DNA from: Collinsella aerofaciens
GTDB lineage: Bacteria; Actinomycetota; Coriobacteriia; Coriobacteriales; Coriobacteriaceae
DNA length: 64,000 nt
Assembly (NCBI RefSeq): GCF_015548375.1
Contig: NZ_JADMWW010000001.1
Location: 1-64,000, forward strand
Direction of reading: 5' to 3'
How positions within the stretch are numbered: position 1 is the stretch's first letter; every line of letters begins with the position of its first letter. A program made the translations under genes and the position numbers. The notes beneath the pieces were generated by a model. That model saw nothing but the letters and a program-made list of their open reading frames with translations. It was not told the origin of the DNA and did no database searches. This document shows, in pieces, positions 55,589 to 64,000 of this stretch.

Positions 55589-56551
55589 ATGCACGCAACT
55601 GATTTTGGTCGCACGCTCATCATCGCCAACCCAGCCGCCCAGTCGGGTGCGGCGCACGAAGTTGCCGAGCGCCTGCAGCGCTTTTTGGACATGACTGCAC
55701 GCGCATCCCAGTTTGACCTGGTGCTGACCGAGCGCATGGGGCACGCCAAGGAGCTAGCCGCCCAGGCAACGGGCTATCGCACCGTTATCGCGCTCGGCGG
55801 CGACGGCGTGATCCACGAGGTCGTCAACGGGCTTATGAAGCAAGAGGAAGACGCCCGCCCCGCCCTCGCCGTCCTGCCCGTGGGCTCCGGCAACGATTTT
55901 GCCCAGACGCTCGGCATCGACGATTTCTCCGGCAAGGATTTTGGCGCGTTGCTCACCTGCAAGCTGCAGCGTCAGGACATCGGGCGCATTCGCTCGTGGA
56001 GCCCTGCGAGCGGCAACGGCGAGGCTACCGTTGAGTACTACGACCAGACGCTTTCGGTCGGCATCGATGCCGCCATCGGCCTGGGCACCACCGAGCTGCG
56101 CAAAAAGACGGGCTTGACGGGCGCGCCACTCTACACCCTCTCGGGACTTGAGCAGTTTGGCCTACGCTATCGCAACTACCCCATGACAGTCAGCTTTGAC
56201 GGGGTGCCCGCCGAGCGCGTGAGGGCGATCATCATGGCGATTCAGCTGGGTCCTACCTATGGCTCGGGCTATCGCATCTGTCCCGACGCCGACCCCTGTG
56301 ACGGTATATTCGACGTCTGCTACGCCTGCGGCCCCGTTCCGCGCGCGGTCGCGCTTCCCATGTTCCTTTCGGCCAAAGACGGCCACCATACCAAGCTGCC
56401 ACCGGTTCGTATGCGTCGCTGTCGCCATGCCGAGCTTATCTTTGAGGAGCCCGACTACCCCATCCAGGCCGACGGTGAGCCCATCGTCGCCTCGCGCATC
56501 GAGGTCGACGTCCTCGGCGGCGCCCTCCACGTCTGGCGCCCCACCCGCTAA
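55589..56551 (+). CDS. Diacylglycerol kinase family lipid kinase
   Basis: A 320-residue soluble or peripheral kinase of the DagK/YegS family. The nucleotide loop VIALGGDGVIHEVVNGLM and the later PVGSGNDFAQTLGI are diagnostic. The C-terminal half is the beta-sandwich domain, ending in YPIQADGEP. The start at MHATDFGRTL is preferred, with GGGAG eight bases before it. Substrate lipid is not determined. It is 87 bases after clc in the same direction and is followed by a family A palindrome. Confidence 0.88.
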   Translation: MHATDFGRTLIIANPAAQSGAAHEVAERLQRFLDMTARASQFDLVLTERMGHAKELAAQATGYRTVIALGGDGVIHEVVNGLMKQEEDARPALAVLPVGSGNDFAQTLGIDDFSGKDFGALLTCKLQRQDIGRIRSWSPASGNGEATVEYYDQTLSVGIDAAIGLGTTELRKKTGLTGAPLYTLSGLEQFGLRYRNYPMTVSFDGVPAERVRAIIMAIQLGPTYGSGYRICPDADPCDGIFDVCYACGPVPRAVALPMFLSAKDGHHTKLPPVRMRRCRHAELIFEEPDYPIQADGEPIVASRIEVDVLGGALHVWRPTR

Positions 56552-56558
56552 CCCCACC

Positions 56559-56629
56559 TAAGTTGCGGTGAAATAGGGACTGTTTATGCAGTTAAAGCCG
56601 CGAAACAGTCCCTATTTCACCGCAACTTA
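56559..56629. repeat. Palindromic repeat family A, copy 5
   Basis: The perfect arms of 27 bases (TAAGTTGCGGTGAAATAGGG at the outer end) surround a 17-base loop. The ACGG/CCGT of other copies is AGGG/CCCT here, changed on both arms so that pairing is kept. It lies between two convergent genes, 7 bases after the lipid kinase stop. Confidence 0.9.
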
Positions 56630-56638
56630 TTGAAAAGA

Positions 56639-57019
56639 TCATTCCTCCCCGCCTGGTTTGCGACGGTTGGCCTTTTTAATCGCGTTGAAGTGCTTGTCGT
56701 TGAGCCTGCGCTGGCGCGATCGCTGTGGCACCTTGGTCTTTACACGTCGGCGCGGCGGACGCCCGCGACGCTCAAGCTCAGCGCGCAGCTTACGCAGGCA
56801 GCTGCTACGGTTTTGGAACTGACTGCGGCTCTCGCGCGCTGTCACGGTAATCCCCGAAGGGATATGTTTCATGCGTACCGCCGAGTCCGTCGTGTTCACG
56901 CCCTGTCCGCCCGGACCTGTCGCGCGAAACACCTGCACCTCGCAATCGCGCGCCAACTCCTCGACCGACATCTCGGCATAGCGCGCATACTCGCGCCATC
57001 CCATCTTGTTCTCGTCCAT
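56639..57019 (-). CDS. Release-factor-like peptidyl-tRNA hydrolase domain protein (ArfB-like)
   Basis: A 126-residue protein containing only the class I release factor catalytic domain: [20 protein letters not shown] has the GGQ motif, followed by [20 protein letters not shown]. There is no codon-recognition domain. The basic C-terminal tail ([20 protein letters not shown]) resembles the ArfB tail that reads empty mRNA channels of stalled ribosomes. The start at [10 protein letters not shown] follows GGGAGG. It is a likely ribosome-rescue factor, but family members of other function exist. Confidence 0.85.
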   Translation of the reverse strand: MDENKMGWREYARYAEMSVEELARDCEVQVFRATGPGGQGVNTTDSAVRMKHIPSGITVTARESRSQFQNRSSCLRKLRAELERRGRPPRRRVKTKVPQRSRQRRLNDKHFNAIKKANRRKPGGEE

Positions 57020-57044
57020 ATCAACACCTCCCCTCATACAAAAA

Positions 57045-57075
57045 ATGTGACAAAGGGACAGTCCCTTTGTCACAT
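57045..57075. repeat. Perfect 31-base palindrome upstream of the RF-like gene
   Basis: ATGTGACAAAGGGAC and its complement flank a single A. It is an extragenic palindrome that shares the GGGAC...GTCCC theme with copy 5 of family A. It is in the spacer between xpt and the RF-like gene and may act as a terminator for xpt. Confidence 0.75.
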
Positions 57076-57102
57076 CACATACCAATCGCTTGTGTTGCGC
57101 GC

Positions 57103-57681
57103 CTAGGCGAACGTGATTTCGCCGTTCTCGCAGTCCATATCGGCGATACGGGCCAGGCTCTCAACGCGGAAGCCGCGCTCGCGGAGCTTATCGCCACCGC
57201 CCTGGAAGCCCTTCTCAACGGCGATGCCAATGCCGGCAACCTCGGCACCCGCAGCCTCGCAGATCTTAATAAGGCCCTCGAGCGCACAGCCGTTGGCCAA
57301 AAAGTCGTCGATGATCAGGACCTTGTCGCCCTCGGACAGGAAGCGCTTGCCAACGATGACCGGGTACTCCTTTTGCTTGGTAAAGGAGTAGATGGTCGTG
57401 GCATACTGCTCGCCGTCGAGGTTGATGGACTGCGCCTTCTTGGCAAAGACCACCGGCACGCCGCCAAAATGCTGAGCCGCGATGCAAGCCATGCCAATAC
57501 CCGAAGCCTCGATCGTCAGGATCTTGTTGATCTCGACACCCTCGAACAGACGGGCCCACTCGGCACCCATGTGGTCGAACAGCTCAACGTCGCACTGGTG
57601 GTTGAGGAAGGCATCAACCTTAAGGACGTTACCGGCCTTTACGATGCCGTCATGGCGAATACGATCCTCAAGCTCCTGCAT
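57103..57681 (-). CDS. xpt: Xanthine phosphoribosyltransferase
   Basis: Salvages xanthine to XMP using PRPP. The PRPP loop is [18 protein letters not shown]. The substrate-specific N-terminal region [20 protein letters not shown] and [20 protein letters not shown] match Xpt, and 192 residues is the usual size. No purine riboswitch fold was recognised in the 160-base leader. Confidence 0.95.
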   Translation of the reverse strand: MQELEDRIRHDGIVKAGNVLKVDAFLNHQCDVELFDHMGAEWARLFEGVEINKILTIEASGIGMACIAAQHFGGVPVVFAKKAQSINLDGEQYATTIYSFTKQKEYPVIVGKRFLSEGDKVLIIDDFLANGCALEGLIKICEAAGAEVAGIGIAVEKGFQGGGDKLRERGFRVESLARIADMDCENGEITFA

Positions 57682-57800
57682 GGCGCAACCCCTTCTCGCG
57701 GCAACGATACCGCGCGATTAATAAACGTTGTTCGATAGTCTACCACGGACCGACCCCCGCCCGCCCCACAAGCCACATCGCACCATAAAGCTGCAAGACC

Positions 57801-57825
57801 AGTAGATAGGCCCGATTCGTGGCAA
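57801..57825 (+). repeat. Short shared motif, copy 2
   Basis: AGTAGATAGGCC, five bases, CGTGGCAA, matching 293-317 at 22 or so of 25 positions. It lies between xpt and the MFS gene, 15 bases from the MFS stop. Confidence 0.4.
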
Positions 57826-57840
57826 ACCTGCCACCACAAG

Positions 57841-59145
57841 CTAATGGCGGGCGCGCATCCTCGCCAAACGCACCAATGTGAGCGCAAAGCCCACGGTAGC
57901 AACGGCCATCAGCACGTAGAATACCAAACGGAAGCCAAAGAGGAACACGTCCGGACGACCCGCCACATAGCTCGTGACCGTCTTGCCCATCGCCGCGCTC
58001 GTCTGTCCATACAGGATGCGCGACGCCGCCGTAATACCCAGCGCTATGCCCGCATAGCGCGCCAAGCTGCTCAAGCTGCCCGCAAAGCCAAGCGCCTCAC
58101 GCGGAGCCGAACCCATATACAGCGAATTATTGGGACTCTGGAAAATCGACGTGCCGCACGACATAAACGCGACGCAGCACACAATCATCAAGATGGAAGA
58201 GTGCTCGTCAAGCGTGCTCACCGCAAAGAGACCGCACACGTACACGCCCAGGCCAACGGCCGTGGGCGCTTCACAACCAACACGGTCGGACACCGAGCCC
58301 GAAAGCGGGCCCACAAAGGCATTCACGACCGGCATCGCCAAAAACAACAGGCCGGAGATATCGGAGCTAAAGCCGTGGGCATCCTGGAAGTAGAACGGCA
58401 GCACAAACTCGGAGGCACCGATACCCACGAACACGATAAGCATGCAAGCCAGGTTAATCGTGAAAGCCGAGCTCGCAAAGCAGCGACGCGCCGCCTCTGT
58501 CAACGGCATAGGGCGTTCGCCAGCCTCCGGCTTCACATGCGGCAGCGTATAGAGTCCCACGATAAACGAGATTACGCCAATGGGCAGATTGATAAGGAAG
58601 ATGCTCTCCCAGGTAAAGCTCGCCACCAGCACGCCGCCGAGCACGGGGCCGCACATCATGCCAAGAGCCACAAAGGTCGCCAGAATGCCCATGGCACGGC
58701 CGCGCTCACGCGCCGGAAACGACTCGGTGATGATGCCCATATTGTTGGCCATCGCGGCGGCACAGCCAATGCCCTGCACGAAACGCGCCAAGATAAGCAC
58801 CTCGAGCGAAGCCGAAAGCCCGCAAAGCAACGAGCCGCCCGTAAAGACGATTACACCAAGCTGGAACACATTCACCTTGCCGCGCACATCGCCCAAGCGG
58901 CCAAACGGCAGCATGGCGACGCACGTCGCGAGCAGATACACCGAGCTCACGAGCTGAATGCGGTCGAGACCCACCCCCAGCTCCTTTTGCATCACTGGGA
59001 GCGCCACCGTCACGATGCTCGCATCCAGACACGCCATAAAGGTCATGACGAGCACGGTGAACAGAATCGCCCATTTATTCTTACCGTGGGTGTCGCCCTC
59101 TAGGGCAATGTGTTCGCGGCGCAGCTGCTCGGCAGTTTTCTCCAT
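57841..59145 (-). CDS. MFS drug-efflux-type transporter (DHA2-like)
   Basis: A 434-residue membrane protein with about 12 spans. The N-terminal LDASIVTVALPVMQKELG is the DHA2 (EmrB/QacA) signature. PFGRLGDVRGKVNVFQLG is motif A, and GPVLGGVLVASFTWESIFLI is motif C of drug/proton antiporters. The substrate is unknown. It follows the metY terminator and is probably a separate unit. Confidence 0.85.
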   Translation of the reverse strand: MEKTAEQLRREHIALEGDTHGKNKWAILFTVLVMTFMACLDASIVTVALPVMQKELGVGLDRIQLVSSVYLLATCVAMLPFGRLGDVRGKVNVFQLGVIVFTGGSLLCGLSASLEVLILARFVQGIGCAAAMANNMGIITESFPARERGRAMGILATFVALGMMCGPVLGGVLVASFTWESIFLINLPIGVISFIVGLYTLPHVKPEAGERPMPLTEAARRCFASSAFTINLACMLIVFVGIGASEFVLPFYFQDAHGFSSDISGLLFLAMPVVNAFVGPLSGSVSDRVGCEAPTAVGLGVYVCGLFAVSTLDEHSSILMIVCCVAFMSCGTSIFQSPNNSLYMGSAPREALGFAGSLSSLARYAGIALGITAASRILYGQTSAAMGKTVTSYVAGRPDVFLFGFRLVFYVLMAVATVGFALTLVRLARMRARH

Positions 59146-59170
59146 CTATATCCTTTCTATCGTGCAACGC

Positions 59171-59217
59171 AAAAACGGGACCCCAATCGCCTACAAACGG
59201 ACACGATCGGGGTCCCG
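59171..59217 (-). terminator. Terminator after metY
   Basis: On the minus strand CGGGACCCCGATCG pairs with CGATTGGGGTCCCG (one mismatch), followed by TTTTTGCG. The loop is 14 bases. Confidence 0.88.
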
Positions 59218-59286
59218 CCTACGGAATCGGAACTATGAGGACGTCGTCAGCCGAAAAGCCGTCCCACGCCCCGCACGCACGCTAGC

Positions 59287-60570
59287 CTAGCACTGCTCGA
59301 GCGCCTGCTCAAGGTCGGCAATCAGATCGGCCGTGTCCTCAAGGCCGCACGACAGGCGCACCATGTCGGCGGAGATGCCGCAGGCGATGAGCTCCTCGTC
59401 GTTCATCTGGCGATGGGTGGCGTTTGCCGGGTGCAGGCAGCAGGTGCGGGCATCGGCCACGTGCGTGGCAATCTGGGCGAGCTTAAGACTCTTCATAAAG
59501 GTCTCGGCCGCCGCACGACCACCGGTAAAGCCAAAGCTCACGACGCCGCAGGTACCGTTGGGCATGTACTTCTGAGCCATGTCGTAGTACTTGTCGCCCT
59601 CCAGGCCCGGATAGCTCACGAAGCGCACTTTGGGGTGGCCCTGAAGGAACTTGGCGACCGCCAGACCGTTCTCGCAATGGCGCGGCATACGCACGTGCAG
59701 GCTCTCGAGCGAGCTGTTCAGGAAGAACGCCGCCTGCGGGTTCTGCATGGGGCCGAGGTCGCGCATGAGCTGCGCGGTTGCCTTGGTAATGAAGGCACCC
59801 TCGCGACCGAACTTCTCGGCATAGGTCACGCCGTGATAGCTCTCGTCGGGCGTGGTGAGACCCGGGAACTTGTCCGCATGGGCCATCCAGTCAAACTGGC
59901 CGTGATCGACGATCACGCCACCCAGGTAGGCCGCATGGCCATCCATGTACTTAGTGGTGGAGTGCGTGACGATGTCGGCGCCCCACTCAAAGGGACGGCA
60001 CATCACGGGCGTCGGGAAGGTGTTGTCGACCATCAGCGGTACGCCGTGGTCGTGCGCGGCCTTGGCAAAGCGCTCAATATCGAGCACGGCAAGGGCGGGG
60101 TTGGCAATCGTCTCGCCAAAGACGAGCTTAGTATTGGGCTCAAAGGCTGCCTCGAGCTCCTCGTCGGAGCAGTCGGGGGCAACGAACGTGCAGGTCAGAC
60201 CCATGCGCTCCATAGTATGGGCGAGCAGGTTGTAGGTACCGCCGTAGATGGCAGAGCTCGCGACCACGTGATCGCCGGCACCGGCTACGTTAAAGATCGC
60301 GAGGAAATTCGCCGCCATGCCCGAGCTCGTGAGCATCGCTGCGGTGCCGCCCTCCATCTCGCAGATCTTGGCGGCAACCAAATCGCACGTGGGGTTCTGC
60401 AGACGGCTGTAGAAATAGCCCGACTCCTCCAGGTCAAACAGCTTGCCCATGTGCTCGGACGTGTCGTACTTCCACGTGGTTGACTGGTAGATGGGCACCT
60501 GGCGCGGCTCGGCATCTCCCGGGTGATAGCCGCCCTGAACACATGTAGTACCGATGGTCTGCTCGCTCAT
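59287..60570 (-). CDS. metY: O-acetylhomoserine sulfhydrylase / methionine gamma-lyase family enzyme
   Basis: A 427-residue PLP enzyme of the Cys/Met metabolism family. The PLP lysine is K207 (THSTTKYMDGHA). FYSRLQNPTCDLVAAKI and the C-terminal LSCGLEDTADLIADLEQAL are conserved. The likely reaction is O-acetylhomoserine plus sulfide to homocysteine. Methionine gamma-lyase is an alternative that sequence alone does not exclude. It is a single-gene unit with its own terminator. Confidence 0.85.
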   Translation of the reverse strand: MSEQTIGTTCVQGGYHPGDAEPRQVPIYQSTTWKYDTSEHMGKLFDLEESGYFYSRLQNPTCDLVAAKICEMEGGTAAMLTSSGMAANFLAIFNVAGAGDHVVASSAIYGGTYNLLAHTMERMGLTCTFVAPDCSDEELEAAFEPNTKLVFGETIANPALAVLDIERFAKAAHDHGVPLMVDNTFPTPVMCRPFEWGADIVTHSTTKYMDGHAAYLGGVIVDHGQFDWMAHADKFPGLTTPDESYHGVTYAEKFGREGAFITKATAQLMRDLGPMQNPQAAFFLNSSLESLHVRMPRHCENGLAVAKFLQGHPKVRFVSYPGLEGDKYYDMAQKYMPNGTCGVVSFGFTGGRAAAETFMKSLKLAQIATHVADARTCCLHPANATHRQMNDEELIACGISADMVRLSCGLEDTADLIADLEQALEQC

Positions 60571-60800
60571 ATCTAGCTCCCTTGCCTGGCTTTTAGTTTT
60601 ATTCGGTTCACGATACCGCTACCCTGCACCCCTCTCAACCCATCCCAAAGGTAGGTTATGGGACTAATTAATCAAGGGTTTTATCTCAAGCCTTGGGCAT
60701 TTGTTCGATAGATAAAAATGAGGCATAGATGGAGCTCTCGATGATTACATGCACCGTCACGGGTACCATAGGCGGGTACACCGTAACCAAGGAGACAACG

Positions 60801-61247
60801 ATGAAGCAAATCGATACGGCCCAGCTCGACATCACCGCCTGTCAGGCTCAGGCTGCCGAATACCACGCCCGTGGCTTTAACTGCGCGCAGGCCGTCGTCT
60901 GCACGCTCGCACCTGCCGTCGGACTCGACCCTCAGGTCGCCTTTACCCTCACCGAGGGCTTTGGCGCCGGCATGGGCGGCATGACCGAAACCTGCGGCGC
61001 CATCTCGGGCGCCGTGGCCATCATGGGCTTCGTGATGAGCGACGGCATGGAAAACCCCAAGACCAAGGGCCAGACCTACAAGCTGTCGCGCGAAATCGCC
61101 AAGCGTTTTGGCGAGAAGAACACGACGACCGTCTGCGGCACGCTCAAGGGCATCGGATCGGATAAGGGTCCGCTCCGCAGCTGCCCCGGTTGCATCGACG
61201 ATGCCATCGAGATCGCCTGCGATATGCTAAAGCAGCTCGCCGAGTAA
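60801..61247 (+). CDS. C_GCAxxG_C_C family redox protein
   Basis: A 148-residue cysteine protein of the family named after its motif. FNCAQAVVCTL carries the first cysteine, ETCGAISGAVAI the CGA-x-x-G segment, and VCGTL and SCPGCIDDA the last ones. Members are believed to be redox-active or metal-binding, and some have selenocysteine, but none is seen here. The start at MKQIDTAQLD follows AAGGAG. It is the only rightward gene between 56.6 and 62 kb and is divergent from metY. Confidence 0.85.
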   Translation: MKQIDTAQLDITACQAQAAEYHARGFNCAQAVVCTLAPAVGLDPQVAFTLTEGFGAGMGGMTETCGAISGAVAIMGFVMSDGMENPKTKGQTYKLSREIAKRFGEKNTTTVCGTLKGIGSDKGPLRSCPGCIDDAIEIACDMLKQLAE

Positions 61248-61260
61248 ACACCAGCGGCAT

Positions 61261-61311
61261 AAAACGACGGCCGGCGCGCTTGGGATCCATCCAAAAGCAC
61301 GCCGGCCGTCG
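61261..61311. terminator. Terminator between the convergent redox gene and yigZ
   Basis: CGACGGCCGGCG pairs with CGCCGGCCGTCG over 12 pairs with a 23-base loop. On the minus strand it is followed by TTTTA, so it mainly serves yigZ. The stem is strong enough to work from both sides. Confidence 0.8.
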
Positions 61312-61314
61312 CCG

Positions 61315-61953
61315 TCAGAACTCGGCAAATTCGGGAGCGCCGACCTCGATCTCCTCGCGTCCCGCCATAAGCTCGCGCATCTTGGCGCAAAATGGCTCCT
61401 GCTCCCCCGCCTTAAACACCAAGTGAAGTGTAACGGTATCCGCGTAATCGGTATCCGAAACCTTGGCACCCAAATCCTGCGCCAAGCGAAGCACCTGCTC
61501 ATACTGTGGATAGGCCACATACACGTCAACCGGCACGACGCTTGTCATCTCGACGATCTGCCCGGCCTCCTGAGCCGCGGCCACCGCCGCCTGCGTCGCC
61601 GCGGTATAGGCGCGCACCAAGCCACCAGGTCCCAACAGCGTGCCACCAAAATAGCGCGTCACTACGCAGCAAACATTTTTGAGCCCCGCGCCACGCAGCA
61701 CCTCGAGCGTCGGCATACCGCTCGTGCGGCTCGGCTCACCATCATCGCTCTGGCGCTCGCGTCCACCGACCAAAATCCACGCGGGAACATTGTGTCGAGC
61801 GTCGTAATGACGCTTGCGAACCATCTCAATAAAGGCATTCGCCTCATCCTCGGACTCAATATGGATCAGCTGGGCAATAAACCGACTCTTGCGGTCCACA
61901 AACTCGCCCGAAGCCTCAATATTCGATTGCAGAGTAAAATAGCTGTCCAACAA
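61315..61953 (-). CDS. yigZ: YigZ/IMPACT family protein
   Basis: A 212-residue protein with the IMPACT N-terminal domain: SRFIAQLIHIESEDEANAFI, then DDGEPSRTSGMPTLEVL and VVTRYFGGTLLGPGGLVRAY, the family signature. A C-terminal domain of about 75 residues (DUF1949-like) follows. Family members are linked to translation regulation, but bacterial function is unclear. Confidence 0.92.
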   Translation of the reverse strand: MLDSYFTLQSNIEASGEFVDRKSRFIAQLIHIESEDEANAFIEMVRKRHYDARHNVPAWILVGGRERQSDDGEPSRTSGMPTLEVLRGAGLKNVCCVVTRYFGGTLLGPGGLVRAYTAATQAAVAAAQEAGQIVEMTSVVPVDVYVAYPQYEQVLRLAQDLGAKVSDTDYADTVTLHLVFKAGEQEPFCAKMRELMAGREEIEVGAPEFAEF

Positions 61954-62148
61954 AGCCCCTCAAACACAAGCAAAGCAACAAACAGCCTCAATAATACGGC
62001 AAAGACAGCACCGTTGCCCTCGCCAACAAGAGCGGAAACGCCAATGATGCCGTCACCAACAGCGAGAATCCGTCAGCGCGAGCAAGGTGCCTTGAAAAAC
62101 GAGATTGCAACAGAAATGAGGCTGCCGATGACCAGGCAAAAACAGCGA

Positions 62149-62246
62149 GACGGCGTCAGCTGAGTCGATTTGGCCCGAAAAAGGAGGGAGCACGCCTTAT
62201 GGCGGCGACCGACGAATGAGCGCCAAATCGGCCAGCTGACGCCGTC
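62149..62246 (-). repeat. Long inverted-repeat element after rnpB (E5)
   Basis: The arms GACGGCGTCAGCTG-AGT-CGATTTGGC and GCCAAATCG-GC-CAGCTGACGCCGTC pair over about 23 positions around a 47-base core. On the minus strand the element lies 21 bases after the 3' end of RNase P RNA and is followed by TGTTTTTGCC, so it may be its terminator. The plan of a long stem around a central core resembles families B and C, but the core sequence differs. The remaining gene-free sequence (61954-62148) shows nothing clear. Confidence 0.6.
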
Positions 62247-62266
62247 GCAGCGTCAACATAGTTGCC

Positions 62267-62622
62267 GAGTGGGCCTATAAGCCGGGTTCTGTCGTGAACG
62301 GTCATTTATCTTGTCTGCACGTTACCATGCAGCTCCACGCACGCTACCCGAACGCGGACCGGGCCGGCCCATAGCGTTCCTATTCGCGCTTGCTCCGGAT
62401 GGGGCTTGCCAAGCCGCCGTGTTACCACGACGCTGGTGGTCTCTTACACCACCGTTTCAGCTTTTCCCTTTACGCCTTGCGGCGCAGGTGGGAGTCTTCT
62501 TTTCTGCGGCGCTTTCCGTCGGATCACTCCGCCCGGCCGTTAGCCGGCATCCCGCCCTCTGGAGCCCGGACTTTCCTCACGCGTGCTGCAAGCAGCACAT
62601 CGCGCAACCGTCTGGCCCACTC
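62267..62622 (-). ncRNA. rnpB: RNase P RNA (bacterial class A)
   Basis: Catalytic RNA that matures tRNA 5' ends. The minus strand begins GAGTGGGCCAGACGG and ends AGGCCCACTC, closing the P1 stem. GAGGAAAGTCCGGGCTCC is the conserved P4/CR-I region, and GACAGAACCCGGCTTATAGG is the CR-V/P4 partner. At about 356 bases it is normal for type A. The exact ends are estimated from P1 pairing. Confidence 0.95.
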
Positions 62623-62966
62623 AGCAGTGCAAGAGTGTAGCACACCGTTGCCGCAGGCAATGGCACAACACAAGCGTTCGACACGATAAACCAAGAACCG
62701 CGCTATGCAGTACAATAGGGTCGTCGATGGGCAACGTCGTCAGTCGAGACGCGACCGCGCTCCGCACCCCTCCGTCTACTCGGTGCGTTCCCGCCTCCTC
62801 CCCGAGGCGGGATGTCGGCATTTTTTCATGCACCGACAACCCAATAGCCCGTGGACAGCCCGGGCAGCATTTCACACGGGCAGCATCGCGTACCTCAGCA
62901 ACAAATGCAAAAAGGGACCCGTCCATTGCGGACGGATCCCTTAAAACAAGTGATCGTCAAACCGAT
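62623..62966. other. Gene-free region between rpsA and rnpB
   Basis: A 344-base stretch that holds the rpsA terminator (62909-62944), the rnpB promoter somewhere near its left end, and a GC-rich hairpin CCCGCCTC / GAGGCGGG near 62795-62816 followed ten bases later by TTTTTT. A TACAAT box at 62711 on the plus strand could start a short RNA ending there, but the -35 is poor. I see no protein-coding signal. Confidence 0.35.
62909..62944 (-). terminator. Terminator after rpsA
   Basis: On the minus strand AAGGGATCCGTCC pairs with GGACGGGTCCCTT (two mismatches in the centre), loop GCAAT, followed by TTTTTGC. Confidence 0.9.
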
Positions 62967-64000
62967 TTACTCGGCGTCGGTCTCCTCGTCCTTCTTCTCG
63001 GAAGGCAGCGGGGTAACCTCGATCTCGACGCCCAGAGTCTCAGCAGCGGACTTCATGGACAGGGAGATACGACGACGGTCGAGGTCGATCTCCATGACCT
63101 TGACCTGAACCTTGTCGCCCACGTGGGTGACCTGAGAAGGCTGATCGACGTGCTTGTTGGCCATCTCGGAGATGTGCACCAGGCCCTCGATGCCCTCGCC
63201 CAGGTCGACGAAAGCGCCGAACGGGACAAGCTTGGTCACAGTGCCCTCGACGATAGCGCCGACGGGGTACTTCTTGACCAGTGCGCGCCACGGATCCTCG
63301 GTGGTCTGCTTGAGACCCAGGGAGATGCGCTCGCGGTTGAGATCGACGTCGAGAACCTCGACCTCGACCTCCTGGCCGACCTTGACAACCTCGGAAGGAT
63401 GGTTGACGTGGTTCCAGGAGAGCTCGGAGATGTGGATGAGGCCGTCGATACCGCCGAGGTCGACGAAAGCGCCGAAGTCGACGATGGAGGAAACGGTGCC
63501 CTGGAGACGCATGCCGGACTTGAGCTTGGACAGGATCTCGGAGCGCTCGGCCTTACGGGACTCCTCGAGCACGACGCGACGGGAGAGGACGACGTTGTTG
63601 CGGTTACGGTCCATCTCGATGACGCGAGCCTCGATGCGGGTGCCCATGTAGGAGGTGAGGTCCTTGACGCGACGGAGGTCGACGAGGGAAGCGGGCAGGA
63701 AGCCACGCAGGCCGATGTCGAGGATCAGGCCGCCCTTGACAACCTCGATAACCTCGCCCTCGACGTTCTCGCCGGAGTTGAACTTCTCCTCGATGCGGTT
63801 CCAAGCACGCTCGTACTCGGCACGCTTCTTGGACAGGACCAGACGACCGTCCTTGTCCTCCTTCTGAAGGACCAGAGCCTCGATGGGATCACCAAGTGCA
63901 ACGATGTCTGCAGGGTTAGCGTCCTTACGGATGGACAGCTCGCGGACCGGGATAACGCCCTCGGACTTGAATCCGATGTCAACGAGCACCTCGTCATGCT
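62967..64000 (-). CDS. rpsA: 30S ribosomal protein S1, N-terminus beyond the window
   Basis: Four S1 RNA-binding domains are visible: a partial first one (VDIGFKSEGVIPVRELS), then GEVIEVVKGGLILDIGLRGF, GTVSSIVDFGAFVDLGGIDG and GTVTKLVPFGAFVDLGEGIE. The frame is open through the right edge (the codons just inside read HDEVLVDIGF), so the N-terminus is missing here. About 344 residues are present. Four domains and an acidic C-terminal tail (EKKDEETDAE) are usual for Actinomycetota S1. It brings mRNA to the 30S subunit. Confidence 0.93.
   Translation of the reverse strand, partial: HDEVLVDIGFKSEGVIPVRELSIRKDANPADIVALGDPIEALVLQKEDKDGRLVLSKKRAEYERAWNRIEEKFNSGENVEGEVIEVVKGGLILDIGLRGFLPASLVDLRRVKDLTSYMGTRIEARVIEMDRNRNNVVLSRRVVLEESRKAERSEILSKLKSGMRLQGTVSSIVDFGAFVDLGGIDGLIHISELSWNHVNHPSEVVKVGQEVEVEVLDVDLNRERISLGLKQTTEDPWRALVKKYPVGAIVEGTVTKLVPFGAFVDLGEGIEGLVHISEMANKHVDQPSQVTHVGDKVQVKVMEIDLDRRRISLSMKSAAETLGVEIEVTPLPSEKKDEETDAE

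Noticed and set aside
57682-57840. Purine riboswitch before xpt
   Set aside because: The conserved purine-aptamer core and paired loops are not visible in the leader.

Overview
The window looks like a chromosomal segment of a high-GC, strictly anaerobic, gut-type Coriobacteriia, most likely Collinsella or a close relative. This is inferred from high third-position GC, a complete formate hydrogenlyase operon, a full selenocysteine system with UGA-encoded FdhF and SelD, HgdB/HgdC-type ATP-driven reductases and the Actinomycetota-like style of the housekeeping genes. Nearly all genes lie on the minus strand. There is no prophage, insertion sequence or CRISPR array.

Layout. 1-8.7 kb: small XRE regulator, folC, valS, clpX-clpP-tig and tRNA-Leu. 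8.9-14.2 kb: a two-gene xanthine-dehydrogenase-type molybdenum hydroxylase and gdhA. 14.5-19.2 kb: a selenium/molybdenum maturation block (DUF3343 protein, mobA, selC tRNA, selB, selA). 19.3-21.4 kb: a stand-alone molybdopterin oxidoreductase. 21.5-37 kb: one long formate operon (hydN-like ferredoxin, selenoprotein fdhF, hyfABCDEFGHI, hycH, hycI, focA). 37.3-39.3 kb: a DinJ/RelB-type antitoxin with a PIN toxin, and an unassigned protein. 39.6-41.2 kb: tRNA-Pro, tRNA-Gly and brnQ. 41.3-48.3 kb: an operon of two HgdB-like proteins, their HgdC-like activator, selD (itself a selenoprotein), yedF, a second DUF3343 protein and a cysteine-desulfurase-like enzyme. 48.4-53.9 kb: molybdate uptake (modABC) and molybdopterin genes (mog, moeA). 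54-62 kb: CLC channel, lipid kinase, RF-like rescue factor, xpt, MFS pump, metY, redox protein and yigZ. 62.2-64 kb: RNase P RNA and rpsA, which runs off the right edge.

How the genes work together. modABC brings in molybdate. Mog, MoeA and MobA build and finish the cofactor. SelD, SelA, SelB and selC insert selenocysteine into FdhF, and probably into SelD itself. FdhF, the HydN/HyfA ferredoxins and the membrane group-4 [NiFe] hydrogenase oxidise formate to CO2 and H2. FocA moves formate, and HycI and HycH mature the hydrogenase. The YedF/DUF3343/desulfurase proteins look like a selenium or sulfur carrier branch tied to the HgdB/HgdC reductases and possibly to the molybdenum hydroxylase.

Beyond the genes, the window carries several families of structured intergenic repeats. 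One is a five-copy 67-75 bp perfect palindrome. Another is a two-copy element with a CACTTAATGTG core inside unrelated long outer stems. A third is a two-copy element between the HgdB/HgdC genes whose stems covary and whose imperfect pairs are wobble pairs only on the strand antisense to the genes. These repeats and the HgdB-selenium operon are the most interesting parts.
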